Source of the DNA: Erigeron canadensis
Taxonomy: Eukaryota; Streptophyta; Magnoliopsida; Asterales; Asteraceae
Direction: 5' to 3'
Length of the DNA: 64,000 nt
NCBI RefSeq assembly: GCF_010389155.1
Contig: NC_057761.1
Location: 17,238,501-17,302,500 of the forward strand
Below the pieces are notes generated by a model. That model ran no database searches. It had not been told where the DNA came from and saw only the letters and a list, made by a program, of their open reading frames with translations. This document shows positions 53,590 through 64,000 of the stretch, in pieces; positions within the stretch are counted from its first letter, which is position 1, and the number at the start of each line of letters is the position of its first letter. A program made the translations under genes and the position numbers.

Positions 53590-53859
53590 GAAGTTATGTG
53601 ATCAACAATGGTGGTTATGGTGTGTTAGTGTGTGTTCTTGAGATAGAAAGGAGTGTGTGTGAAATGATATGATTTCATTCAATACGGGAATGAGTTGTTA
53701 GCTTACAAAAGGTTTTTTAGGAATGAAGGATTGAGGGGTTTATATATCCTAATGAAACTTACAAAAGCTCCCCCTCAACCTTACAATTATTACATAAAAG
53801 TTCATAAAGTTAAATACAACTAAGCGCTATTTTTGTATCTCTAACATTCTCCCCCTTAG
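53590..53859 (-). repeat. 3' LTR and PPT of the (-) element that carries the long accessory ORF
   Basis: Minus strand TAAGGGGGAGAA (53847-53859) then TGTTAGAGATAC from 53846 down. A TATA box (GGATATATAAACCC, minus strand) lies near 53740. The LTR start resembles the TGTTAGA starts of the family at 24117, 24711 and 28640. Confidence 0.65.
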
Positions 53860-54092
53860 TGCTTGGTTGTGAGCTTGGTAGTCCATCATTTCTTCCTTTG
53901 ATATCTTCTCCTTATGCTTGCTCTCCTTTGCTTGTTCTTTCTTTTCTTATAACTTTGAGCAGCAGTTGATGTTGATGGATTGTCAATCTTAGCACTCCAG
54001 AAGGCTCTTTTCTTGTAACTATTCCAAGTGTCTTTCCAAAACTTCTTGGGAATGAAATGCCAGTTATCACCTTCAGGGCGTTCATCTGGCAG

Positions 54093-57000
54093 TCAGATAT
54101 TGTCTTGGAAATTCACTGGAGGAATGTTGTGAGAACCATGCTTGTGACTAGGATTCCAAAGAACCCATGAGCCTGTCTCAGTATGTCTCACTCCTTCTTG
54201 AGCCTTGGGAGTCCTTTCAACAATAAGATCTCTTACTCTTGGACGTATTTCAAGAACAACTTTGATACGTCTAATATGATTTCTCCTCTGAGACTTGATG
54301 TTGTCATCTTCTTCATCACCAGCATCTTCATCTATTGCACTCAGAATGGACAAGCAGTAGTTCAAAGTACCATCAGAGTACTTTGGAAAATTTGAAGCAC
54401 GAATGAAGATCTTTCTCTTTAAACGATTAATGAAGACGAACCCATCCAAGTCTTCAATCACATCTCCAATTTGAAATGAATCTAGCTCATAACCTCCAGC
54501 TCTTTGATTTGGTTTTATGAGGTTAATCCTGCTAGTTCTTCTCTCTAAGCCGATCTGAAAGTCATTGAATTCATAAAATCTGATTATAGCTTGAATGTGG
54601 CTTTTCAATGCTTCATAGGCTTGAAGTTGATCTGGAGTCTTGATAATCAGATAAGCATATTGATTGTAGAGGAACAGAACGTCTGAGATCTTCAAGTGTT
54701 GAAATGATTCTTCTTGAACCATATACATACAACCATATGGCTCTGCGAACTTTGAATCTAACAAGTCTCATGTTGTGAGACATCAAGGGAACAAACAACT
54801 CTAGTACTTGTGTGATTGGCCTTTCAAACTGTCTATACCACCATTCTTCTCTCACCGAACTAACAACATTCATCAACTCCATGTACTTATCTCTTTTATC
54901 TTTATGTCTGAAAAGAAAGAATGTTCTCAACCGATTCAATGTCATGTTCAATCTTTCATCAAGTGTGCAGTAAATCTGGAAAGCTCTTTCTTCAAGATAT
55001 CTAGCTTTGCACACAATCTCATCGGGTTTTGTGCTTAGATCCAGAATTTGCTCATAATTCTCAACAAAATACCCTTCATTGATCTGCCATATTCTGCTTC
55101 TTGAGATTCTTGGATGTCTGACTCCTTGTGCAAGCTCACTCAGAGTCTCAAGATTCTCTGGGTTTCTCAAATGATGTATAATCTCTTCAAATATATCTTT
55201 CCCATATGTTTCTTGTTGAGATTGTTCACTTGTTGGAGCATTATCAGGATCATCACTTGAATCGGATGAATCAGACTCATCATCTTCAGGTTGAAATGGA
55301 TCAGGATCACTTGACTCGTCAGAAGTTGTGGAGTAATAATGTGAAATATCTTTGACAAGTGGAGGTAGATCATCTGAATCCGATTTATTAACATGAGTTG
55401 TAGAAGCTTGAGTTTGATCTTGATTGATTTGCTCTTGATCTTGGATCAAATCTTGTACATTTTGTTCTTGACCATCTTGTCCTTGAGTTTCATAACCTTC
55501 TCCGATATCTCTTATATTCTCCCCCTCGGGTTGATCATCCCGACTCCTTGAGATATCGGCCAATCTACATTGTTGGTCAAGTTCTCGAACTCTTTTCTGA
55601 AGAGCTTCTACTTCAGCTTGTTTTGCTTGTTGATTTTCTTGAAATGACAAATATGCAAGAAGTGATTGAAAGATTGATCGTTTATGAGAAGTTAGATGTG
55701 GTTCTTTGGATCTCAACCGATGCATGAGAGAAACAATAAGAGTGTCGGTTGATAGACCACTGGTGGCAAGACGTCTTGGTGAGCAATCACTTAGATATTC
55801 GACAGAATCAGAAGATTCGGAAGAAGAACTGGAAGAATGATGTGGTGAACTAGGATCAGGGAATGATTGAGTAATTGGTGTGGATGTTGTTGGTGGAATT
55901 GATGGAATTATCGGTATTGATTGAAGTGGAGATGATGGAATTGTTGTTGTTGTTTGCATTGTTGTTATTGGTGATGTTCTTTGAATTGATGGGGGTGTTG
56001 CTGTTGCACGAATTGGTATTGAAGATGCTACTGGAGTACCAATACGTAAAGCACCACCAGTAAGCAATCTCGATGATGATCTTGTTTCGGTGGCAGGAAG
56101 TTTTCCGGTTAAGATATTTCTATATACAAGCAATGCACTTCTCTGACCTTCTTCAATCCCTTCAACAAACTGGGATACCAACCTTTGAGCTTCAATAGGA
56201 AGAGGAATAAGAGAATCTGACACTTCAGTAGCCTCAAGTGAGTCTACCGAGTGACCAGAAGACATCATTACTATCTCAGGATTTCCTGTTGATTCAAGAT
56301 TATGAATAATAGTTGATGATTTGGCTTCACAACCTGAATCTTGTGGGAAATGAAGGTGAATAACTCCGGAGTCACTTAGACTTGCCGTTATGCCTGAGGC
56401 ACGAAGAGCTGACGCAACTGATTGAGCTCGAAGGAACTCATACTGTCGCACAGCCAATCTAGCCACTAAGGCGCCTTCGTTCAAAGCTGGCGTGATGTTA
56501 GCAATGGAAGGACTTCCAAACAATCCTCAAGAGGGCACAATAGCCAATCTCTCTATGTTTGTTCCGGCAACATCACCTAGATGTGCAAATGGTATTACAA
56601 TCGGTGCCATTGGTGTCCTAAGTGGGGTTCTAGACAAATGTGCAGAAATGAAGTTCAAGAGAGGAGCAGATGTCTCTTGTGTTTCAACATTCACAGACTA
56701 AGAAGGAAAATGGAATGGAGTACGTGGATTTTGCTCGTGCATGAATGAGACGTTAGTCTGTAGAGAGACTTCCGAATGGCTTGCATTCACAGACTCAGAA
56801 GGAGAATGGAATGGAGTACGTGGATTTTGCTCGTGCATGAATGAGACGTCAGTCTGTAGAGAGACTTCCGAATGGCTTGCGGAGGTTTGACCTTGCGAGA
56901 GTTGGGAGCTCTCGACTGCTATCCTAGGGCGAACCCGGCATTTATAGATGTTTGTAACTACGCGGAGGCCAACGTTTTCTTTTTGCCTTTTTCCTAGCCC

Positions 57001-58731
57001 GGACCTCTCATCCTCTCTGGTATTTTCAACCCCTCCCTCATTTCCACCTTGTCCCTCCGGGATGTCCACGACATCATCTGCAAACTTATTTGCATTCTCA
57101 GAATCAGACTCAGCATCACTCGAGTCATGTGCATCTTCTTGTGTTGTTGATTGAAATCGATCATATTCAAAGCGAGATCTTTTGAATGTTTTGCGAATAT
57201 TGACAGGGATCGATTTCTTTCGGCCTTGGAAATAAGTTGGTTGAGGTGACAGGGGAAATGAAGAAGATGAAGGAATTTGTGAAGCAACGATTTGAGGTTG
57301 GTTTTGTTCCATTGTTGGTGGTATTGGTGAGATGATTTCGGGAAGTGGTGATGATTGATGAATAGGTGTTTGTGGTGTTTGAGGTGATTTAGGTGAAGAT
57401 GGAGATGATGGTGAAGTTGATGATCTTTGAGGTGACGGTGTTTTGGGTGAAGATGATCTCAAAGTAGTTGTTTTTGGTGGTGGAGATCTAATTGGCTTTG
57501 GAGACCCAGTAACAGAAACTGTCTCCTCAGAAGATGCAGGTGAAGAAGGTTCAGCTGGAGTTTTTCTCTTCAATTTCTTTGACGAACTCCCCTTCTTCTT
57601 TCTTTGAAAAACTTGCTTACTTAATTTCAACTCAAACTTTTGACCTTTCACAATCTTTATTCTTTTAGGCTCACTGGAACTAGATACACCCTCACGCTTT
57701 TTTCTTTTTCTCTTTGACCCCTCACTTGGTGTCCTATGCACAACTTGGGCAGGAACCGGGAGGCTTTCCGGTCCCAGAGTTGTTCTAATCCAGTCTAGGT
57801 AAGCTTGATAATCCACATTATTCTCAGAAACCAAATCCAGCAAATGAGATGGAATCAAGTATGTATAACTTGCAATTCCAGAGTCTCTTACATACTTATA
57901 CTACTAGAGTATCACTTTTGTATCATCATGAAGTCTTGGAAGACTTTTCTCATGTCTGATTGTTGCATAGACAATTGCTGTCAGAAATCTGATGAATGGA
58001 ATATACTTCTTGGGAGCCGAGATCTTGCCATTAACCAATACTATCAACTGGTCCCACAAAAGTTGAGCGATATCATAGTGTCTATTAAAGACAACACCAT
58101 AGAATATATGCAGCATGGGTTGAGTCAAATTGTCCATCCCTCTGGTGTATGGAGTCAATGAATTGCTGAGGATGGAATATACATAATACCATATCTTTGG
58201 TAGATTCTTCAGCTTGAAGTCTTTAGTCTTTGTCAATGGACCTTTATACCCAAGAGAGATCAAAGCAGCAAACATGATATCATTAGACTCAAACTCATCA
58301 AAATTAGCATGTCCATTAGAATCAGCTTCAGGAAGCATCAAAATTCTTCTGAAGTCATCAAGGTTGAACTCAAAGTCATACACTCTATCTTCAGAGCTTA
58401 GTTGGTAAAAGAAACCTTGACAGCGAAGTTCGGGAGATTTATGTTTTGGTTTTGATCTAGAACTTGATGGATCTTGAGGCTGAACAAAGCTTATGGTTCT
58501 CCACATCTCAAACAAATAAACTTCCGGTAAGTCTCTTTCGACAGTGAGAACATATGACAGTGGATGATTATGAAGAATTCTCGGGACTATTGGGAATCCC
58601 GGGGCAATAAATGGATCAGAAAGAGCTCTGTTGTTTTTCATATTCTTTGAGTTGCCAGCAGTGAGAATTTCTTCAATTGATGCATTAAGAGCAATCTCCT
58701 CATCATGTTGGATTTCTTCTTGATGATCCAT
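54093..58731 (-). pseudogene. Very long accessory ORF (about 1,550 codons) with four nonsense sites and one frameshift
   Basis: The start chosen is ATG 58729-58731 (MDHQEEIQHDEEIALN). The open frame extends further up but is AT-rich leader. A single frame runs to about 54765, interrupted only by TAG TAG (57904-57909), TAG (56698-56700) and TGA (about 56528). A one-base shift near 54765 then leads to the last 220 codons. Residues 1-275 form a globular domain (LSYVLTVERDLPEVYLFEMW, RVYDFEFNLDDFRRILMLPE, GVVFNRHYDIAQLLWDQLI) that recalls a plant family annotated only as putative transposon protein. A basic, Ser/Pro-rich low-complexity region follows, then an acidic coiled-coil part (QAEVEALQKRVRELDQQCRL), then a second globular end (LDGFVFINRLKRKIFIRASN). 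No protease, integrase or RT motif. PPT and LTR follow directly. Function unknown. Confidence 0.6.
56684..56876 (-). repeat. 96-bp in-frame tandem duplication inside the accessory ORF
   Basis: TGGAATGGAGTACGTGGATT recurs at 56711 and 56807. The unit encodes SHSEVSLQTDVSFMHEQNPR plus TPFHSPSESVN-type residues twice (32 residues), with one Asp/Asn difference. Confidence 0.88.
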
Positions 58732-58816
58732 TATTTTTGATTTTTTGATTTTAGACACAAAACAGTTTAACGCACACATAAAGTAATGTTTGAATAGCAA
58801 ATAACAAGTTTCATAC

Positions 58817-59115
58817 AAATTATTTATATAAAGTACAAAGAGGTTCACAAAGGCGATCAACTCAGTGTATTTCATATAAATAACTTGATATGAGAAAATA
58901 AACACATAATAGTTAGATACATATTCCCATATATAAACATAGCAAGGAAGTACACAAAGGCATTCAATTCCTCATATTTTTATATATAGAAATATATATA
59001 TAACTTTGAAAAAATAAGATATAATCATATAAGTACAAGATATTTGAGAATAATAAGGAAGTACACAAATGCGTTCAATTCCTCGTATTTCAAATATATT
59101 GCAATTATATGACTA
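58817..59115 (-). repeat. Three tandem leader repeats with GTACACAAAGGC core
   Basis: GGAAGTACACAAAGGCATTC and AATTCCTCATATTT at 58946 recur at 59051 (ACACAAATGCGTTCAATTCC) and, more diverged, at 58834. The same core in reverse occurs at 21550 and 21680, tying the two regions to one element family. Confidence 0.7.
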
Positions 59116-59202
59116 TATAAAGCACTTTGTTACACCACACAAAAATTAGGGTTTTTGAAAAAAATTTCTAAGTATGGAAAAATATACTAAGTATGAGAAA
59201 CA

Positions 59203-59968
59203 GGACGATCTTGATGAGATCGTCCTGAGTTTCAACTCAAGTTAAGAAAACAAGACGACTTTGAAAAGATCGTCTGATCTTTTGAGAAAAAGTTTAAGTA
59301 TTGGAAACATATAGTTGGGACGATCTTGAGGAAGATCGTCTTAACATTTGAAACAAATGTTTAGTCTTGAAAAAGTAGTGGGACGATCTAGTTAAGATCG
59401 TCTCAAAGTTTATGAGATGAAGATGGTTTAAGTATAGAAATAAGAAATGGGACGATCTTGGTGAAGATCGTCTTGAGATTTGTCAGCATAAAAACGGTTA
59501 AGTATGGAAAAGAAAAATGAGACGATCTTGATGAAGATCGTCTTAAGGTTTTGTCCTTTGAAATCCTTTTGAAGTGAAGGAATATTGAGATGATCTTGGC
59601 GAAATCGTCTTGGTAAACAAGTGACAAAACACTTCACTTCATTTTTGAAAAATTCTAACACTTAGAAATGTAAGTTGAAATTATGTCAATTTCTGAAAAA
59701 ATTGAGCAAAATTTCCCCTTATATTTGAAAGTATTAGTTTTGAGCAAAACCGATTTCTTACAAAATCAGTTACCCATTCAATTGATTTTGAAAAGTTTCT
59801 AACAACCACACAACGTACAGACCCTAAGACGATCCTGACAAGATCGTCTTGGTCTTGGTCTCAGGGGTTTACAATGGGAAAACAAATAGATGGAACTAAG
59901 ACGGTCTTGGCAAGATCGTCTCATTTCCAAGTCGTTTTGGAACCAAGACGATCTTGAACAAGATCGTC
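59203..59968. repeat. Array of GACGATCTT...AAGATCGTC hairpin units, cluster 2
   Basis: About ten units at 59203, 59253, 59319, 59382, 59451, 59521, 59587 (degenerate), 59826, 59900 and 59947. Arms of 8-10 bp are nearly perfect while the 2-5 bp loops vary (TGATG, GAGG, AGTTA, GGTG, GATG, AA). Units are 50-80 bp apart with TAAGTATGGAAA-like spacers. Arm conservation with loop variability points to base pairing. It lies in the leader upstream of the accessory ORF. Confidence 0.88.
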
Positions 59969-60948
59969 TCAGAACTAACCCAAACAAGAAAATGCGAAGA
60001 CTTTGCCTAGATCGTTTTAAATCCAATCAGTTAACATACAACAAATATATCACAAAATGATTCAAACTAACATCAAAACTCATTACAAACACTTATCACT
60101 TACATAAATCACAAAAACTATCAAAAACAACCTAGACCAAATCAAGACCGTTCTAGGTCATCGTCTTCACTGAAACAGGGGGTTTTTATTTTTGAATTTT
60201 CAAAAACACAATTTCAAGCATTTAAACAAGTAAAAATCATTCACACATAACCTAAACATATTTCTAAATCATTCCAAAAACACAGAAACATTAACAGATG
60301 CAAGGAATTCGAATAAATTGAAAAAGCTGAGATCTACATTCAACGTCGAATTCTTACTTGAAGATGGAATTTTCAGATGATGATGATATGGAATGAAATG
60401 ATCAGCGTTGAAAAAGAAACACAACCCTTGTTTTGATTCAATGATCAGACCGAGATGATTTTTGAAGTGATTTGAGAGAGAGAGAGAGATTCGAGTTTTA
60501 CGGGTAAAAGAAATAAGGATAAGAAAAAGAATTCTCTTCCCTCCAACTTCTTTTATAAGATTCAAGACGGGTCGGGTCAAATGGGTTTTGACCCGGTTTT
60601 AAAATGGTTTGGACTAAACAGATTGAAAATTGGGCCTTAGAACTGGGCCTTTTGAAATTGGGCTCGGAATGGGCTTAACATAACAAAACATATAATAAGA
60701 CAAACACTAAACAAAAAAAATATAACAAAACAAATAATAAAGCAACTTAATCAAAACAAATATTGGTTTTTGATTTTATCATTTTTATATATTTTTCATT
60801 TTTCAATTTTTGTTTGTTTTTCTAAAATTAACAATAAGTTTCTCTTCAAATAGTGCATATACACAAACTCCCCCTAGATACATGAATTATCCTTTTTCGC
60901 ACATTGCACATAACTATAGCATGAATGTTTGACAGATAATGAATTGTA
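59969..60948 (-). other. Leader/5' flank of the (-) element and AT-rich sequence
   Basis: Isolated half units of the hairpin motif occur to about 60165. No PBS or clear 5' LTR could be located, so the upstream edge of this element is unknown. No gene seen. Confidence 0.4.
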
Positions 60949-63900
60949 ACAACCCTACTTTTCAAATATTATATATACGTGTTAGTTAGGTTGTCTATGT
61001 TCCCGCAAGCCATAGTATACTTGAAGCTAGTAGATAATGTCCCTAAATTAGCAATCTAAAGCTATTGATTAGTTCTAAATTCAATTTAATAAAAACACCA
61101 TCGAACATAAAAAAAAAAGAAATTGTTATTAATGTTCAATCAAGTTATAAATAATAAAGTGAGTCTCACGGGTTGAGATAGCAAATCAAAAATCCTTATA
61201 AATGTCCAACAAATTGTACCATCAACCCAACTAAGTAATATTTGGTCATAAAAATGTCATGAACAACTTAAAAATATTTATAACTCATAAAGCATATGAA
61301 AGTGTTTAAAAATCTATAAGTGTATATATATGCTTAAAAATAAATACAAGTTTACAACTAATAGCTTATGTAACCAACTAAAAACACAAAAATGTATACA
61401 TACATACATATACACACGACACATACATACATGTCCACTAGAAAAATAATCAACTTATATTACTAATAAACACATAATAGTCTTACAAAATATAAATACA
61501 TACAACATATACATACACACAAATCCACCAACAACTCTTTTAAAAAAAATTAAAAAAAAAATAAGAAAACCCCTTCACTTCCCCCATTTTGGTCGTCCCC
61601 CTTACACACTCCACACACACTCACATTTCAAATTTACTTCCACTAAAAATCCTTCTTGAAACTCTCATTCTTCACACACTCTTCACACTTTACACCTACA
61701 AGCTTTTATTTTCTCTAGGAAAAACTCTTCTCCCTCTCTTTTCTTCTCATTATTTTCGGCCCAAACAAAGGAGAAAAACACAAGCAAAAATCAATATAAA
61801 CAGCTACAAATAACAAGGGTTTACATTAGATAAAGAAAGGGTTACAGTGAGCAAGGTTTAAGGGTTGTATTAAGGTGTGAATAAGGGTTGTTGGAGGCTT
61901 TAAGGGGTCACGAAAATCTGCATATTTCCATCATCTAAAAGTGTTCTTCAAGGGTATATATCTTCATCTCTTTACTAGATTAATCTTGTTCTTCTTCATA
62001 TTAAAAAGGTTTTATCAAAAGTCCATTTTTTCTTCATATTTTCTTTTGAATATACACTTGATGAGGGCAAAGTTGATAGGATCTTTCTTTCCATGCTCAT
62101 GCATGTTGAATCCATGAAGAAAGATCCAAGGATTCAACTAGTTTAAGACCCAAAAGTGTAGTTATAGATTATATAGCTTTTGATATGGTTTTTCTTGTGA
62201 AAGATGGTCATATTAATATATATTATGAAGAAATATTTTCTGGAAAATTTGATAAAAATATGTATTTGATGTTATATTGTTAGATCCATAAAAGTTTGTA
62301 TCAAAAAGTGTTGATGTGTGTTGATAGTTTGTAAAGTAACTTTTTATATAAAAAGATGAACATATTTTATATAATATTTGTACATATATTTCTGGAATAA
62401 TTCATAAAAATATGTTTTCATGTTGATGGATTTGAGATGGATGAAGATTTATGTTAAAAAGTATTGATTTAAGTGCATACATGTTAGATTTAAGAAGGTT
62501 GGATTGTTATTGGATTATGAGATGGTTAGAGACTTGTATTAACTGGCAAATATGTTAATCTTAGTGAATATAATCTGGAAAAAATTTATAAAAATATCAA
62601 GTATGCAAGTTTGAATCAAAACAAGGCAAAATATGCTTGAAATCGCAAACCGAAAACATGCAAAAATGCATTTTGAGCACACACATGCACCATAATCTTT
62701 TGAGCATGAAATTATGATGAACCTATTGGAAATATTTCATATCAAATGTATAAAATTCAAGTCACTTAATGCATGGCAAGAATTAGCTCAAAAATCACCT
62801 TTTCAGGTCAAATAATCACTAACTGAAAGCACAAAATTACACATATCACACCACCACCACCATCACGACTTGAACCACCAAAATATGATGAACTTACTGT
62901 AATATTTGAGTGAAGAATGAAAATCCATTTTGAAGTACCTTTATAGCTTAAGAAATGAGGCTAAAATCACTATTTCGGTAAACGATTTTTAATTTTAAAG
63001 TCCTCAATTTAAGCAAGACACAATAGAGGTTGAATTGATATGAATTTTCATTGATTTGGGTTGCCAAAAAGGCCTGGAATTTTCAGACTAAAGCTCTTGT
63101 GGTGATTTGTAAGAATTTCTATGATTTAATGAATTACAATGATAATTAAAAGATATATAAAATAATTAATAAATTATATAAATCATGAATCTGATCAAAA
63201 GTACTTAACCAATGATAAAAGTGACCAAAACCTACTGGAGAAAAATAATTACAAGCAAGGGAACAAGAACTATGCAATTTAAAAGTAAATTATTAAGTAA
63301 AAGTCACTAATTAATCATTATTATTAAATAAATAGAAATAATGCACAAATAAATATAAAAAGCATAATATTACAAATAAAAAGGTTTAGAAATCAGTAAA
63401 TAATCCATCTATAATTGCTATGAATTTTAGAGATAATTTAAGGACTTATAAATAATTATAAGGATATATTTAATTAATAAATCAATAAAATAAATAAATA
63501 ATTAATTGAATAATATTAAATTAAGTAAATAATTATAAATCAGTAAAATATATCAACATTAATATTATAAGAACACAAATGTCAAATATGGTTATTAAAC
63601 AAAGTATGCAATGAGAAATATATATAAAACAAAGTTAAACTACCGAAATTCCAATAACCAAACAAAATCGTATAAATGGCCTTCACTACCAAATGTCTTC
63701 AAACCAAATGAGGTGAACAACATAATGTACTTGAATTCCATAATTAAACAATAACCAAAGATGGGCAAGTCTACTAGCATACATCTCATGATCTAGTTTA
63801 CTAGTCATGCAACACACACTTACGTTGTGTATATTTTAAATACCATGGTTTAGGCTTGCTCGAGGGACGACACCACTAGACGTACTTCACGCATCTGTTC

Positions 63901-64000
63901 AGCCCTTTTTCATACTCCAATCAAGTGAGTCATAGCCCCTTTCAAACTACTTATGTGTCTAACTATCGGGGTAAAAGCATGACATATAAATAAATTTGCT
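60949..64000. other. AT-rich interval, possibly old Ty3 LTR sequence
   Basis: TGTAACAACCCTAC at 60949 resembles the TGTAACACCCC edge of chromovirus LTRs. 61560-61760 is a pyrimidine/CACACA-rich leader-like stretch, but I found no PBS, PPT, second LTR or protein-coding content up to the window end. The 74-codon open frame at 61589 is low-complexity. Confidence 0.35.

Noticed and set aside
1..64000. tRNA, rRNA, snRNA or miRNA genes
   Set aside because: None recognised by eye on either strand; only PBS fragments complementary to tRNA 3' ends were found. A dedicated scan would be needed to exclude small RNA genes.
60949..64000. Complete chromovirus LTR or promoter of a host gene at the right end
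   Set aside because: Only a TGTAACAACCC start and a leader-like stretch were seen; no matching second copy, PBS or coding region within the window.

Overview
This is plant nuclear DNA: AT-rich, intron-like splice signals, no operons, and almost entirely built from nested and decayed transposable elements. The composition (SIRE/Maximus-type Ty1-copia elements with a third ORF, a Tekay/Del-like chromovirus, Athila/Tat-like gypsy sequences, an L1-type LINE with a DUF4283-style ORF1) and the protein flavour suggest a large dicot genome, most likely Asteraceae. That attribution is inference from family resemblance only. No intact host gene is present. The only host-gene sequences are a broken tryptophan-decarboxylase-like gene and exon fragments of housekeeping/meiotic genes carried inside a DNA transposon.

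Layout. 1-2611: the 3' end of a (+) retroelement (decayed third ORF, polypurine tract, LTR). 2762-3080: a three-copy tandem repeat. 3081-5659: AT-rich, nothing recognised. 5660-9348: a CACTA-type element without visible transposase that carries splice-bounded fragments of an HMG-box gene, of the meiotic recombinase DMC1 (two exons) and of CENP-X/MHF2 (two exons including the true C-terminus), plus one unidentified exon. 9909-11212: TATA box and about 80% of a tryptophan-decarboxylase-like gene, with one frameshift, cut off by an L1-type LINE (11213-about 16840) that is itself full of lesions. 16850-21517: a 5' part of a SIRE-like copia element on the (-) strand (LTR, PBS, gag, integrase start; protease deleted). 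21518-28902: a tangle of LTRs and 3' ends of one non-autonomous copia-like family in both orientations, forming long inverted repeats. 28903-36774: a non-autonomous Athila/Tat-like gypsy element with gag and two retropepsin-like domains but no RT or integrase, studded with CCAGCGGCGCTGG hairpin units. 36775-42289: decayed chromovirus on the (-) strand, inserted into the integrase region of a (+) SIRE-type copia element whose pol, third ORF, PPT and LTR start occupy 42290-50880. 50990-53560: 3' end of another (-) element. 53590-60600: another (-) element with one very long accessory reading frame (about 1,550 codons) and a leader full of GACGATCTTG hairpins. 60600-64000: AT-rich, nothing firmly recognised.

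A recurring design is visible. In several unrelated elements here an accessory or gag-like ORF is preceded by, or embedded in, an array of one short (10-15 bp) motif, often self-complementary: CCAGCGGCGCTGG in the gypsy element, GACGATCTT...AAGATCGTC in two copia-like leaders, and TGCGTGTT in the SIRE element. Together with the gene-capturing CACTA element and the double-protease gypsy element, these are the parts most worth a second look. All coordinates for repeat and LTR edges were read by eye and may be off by a few bases.
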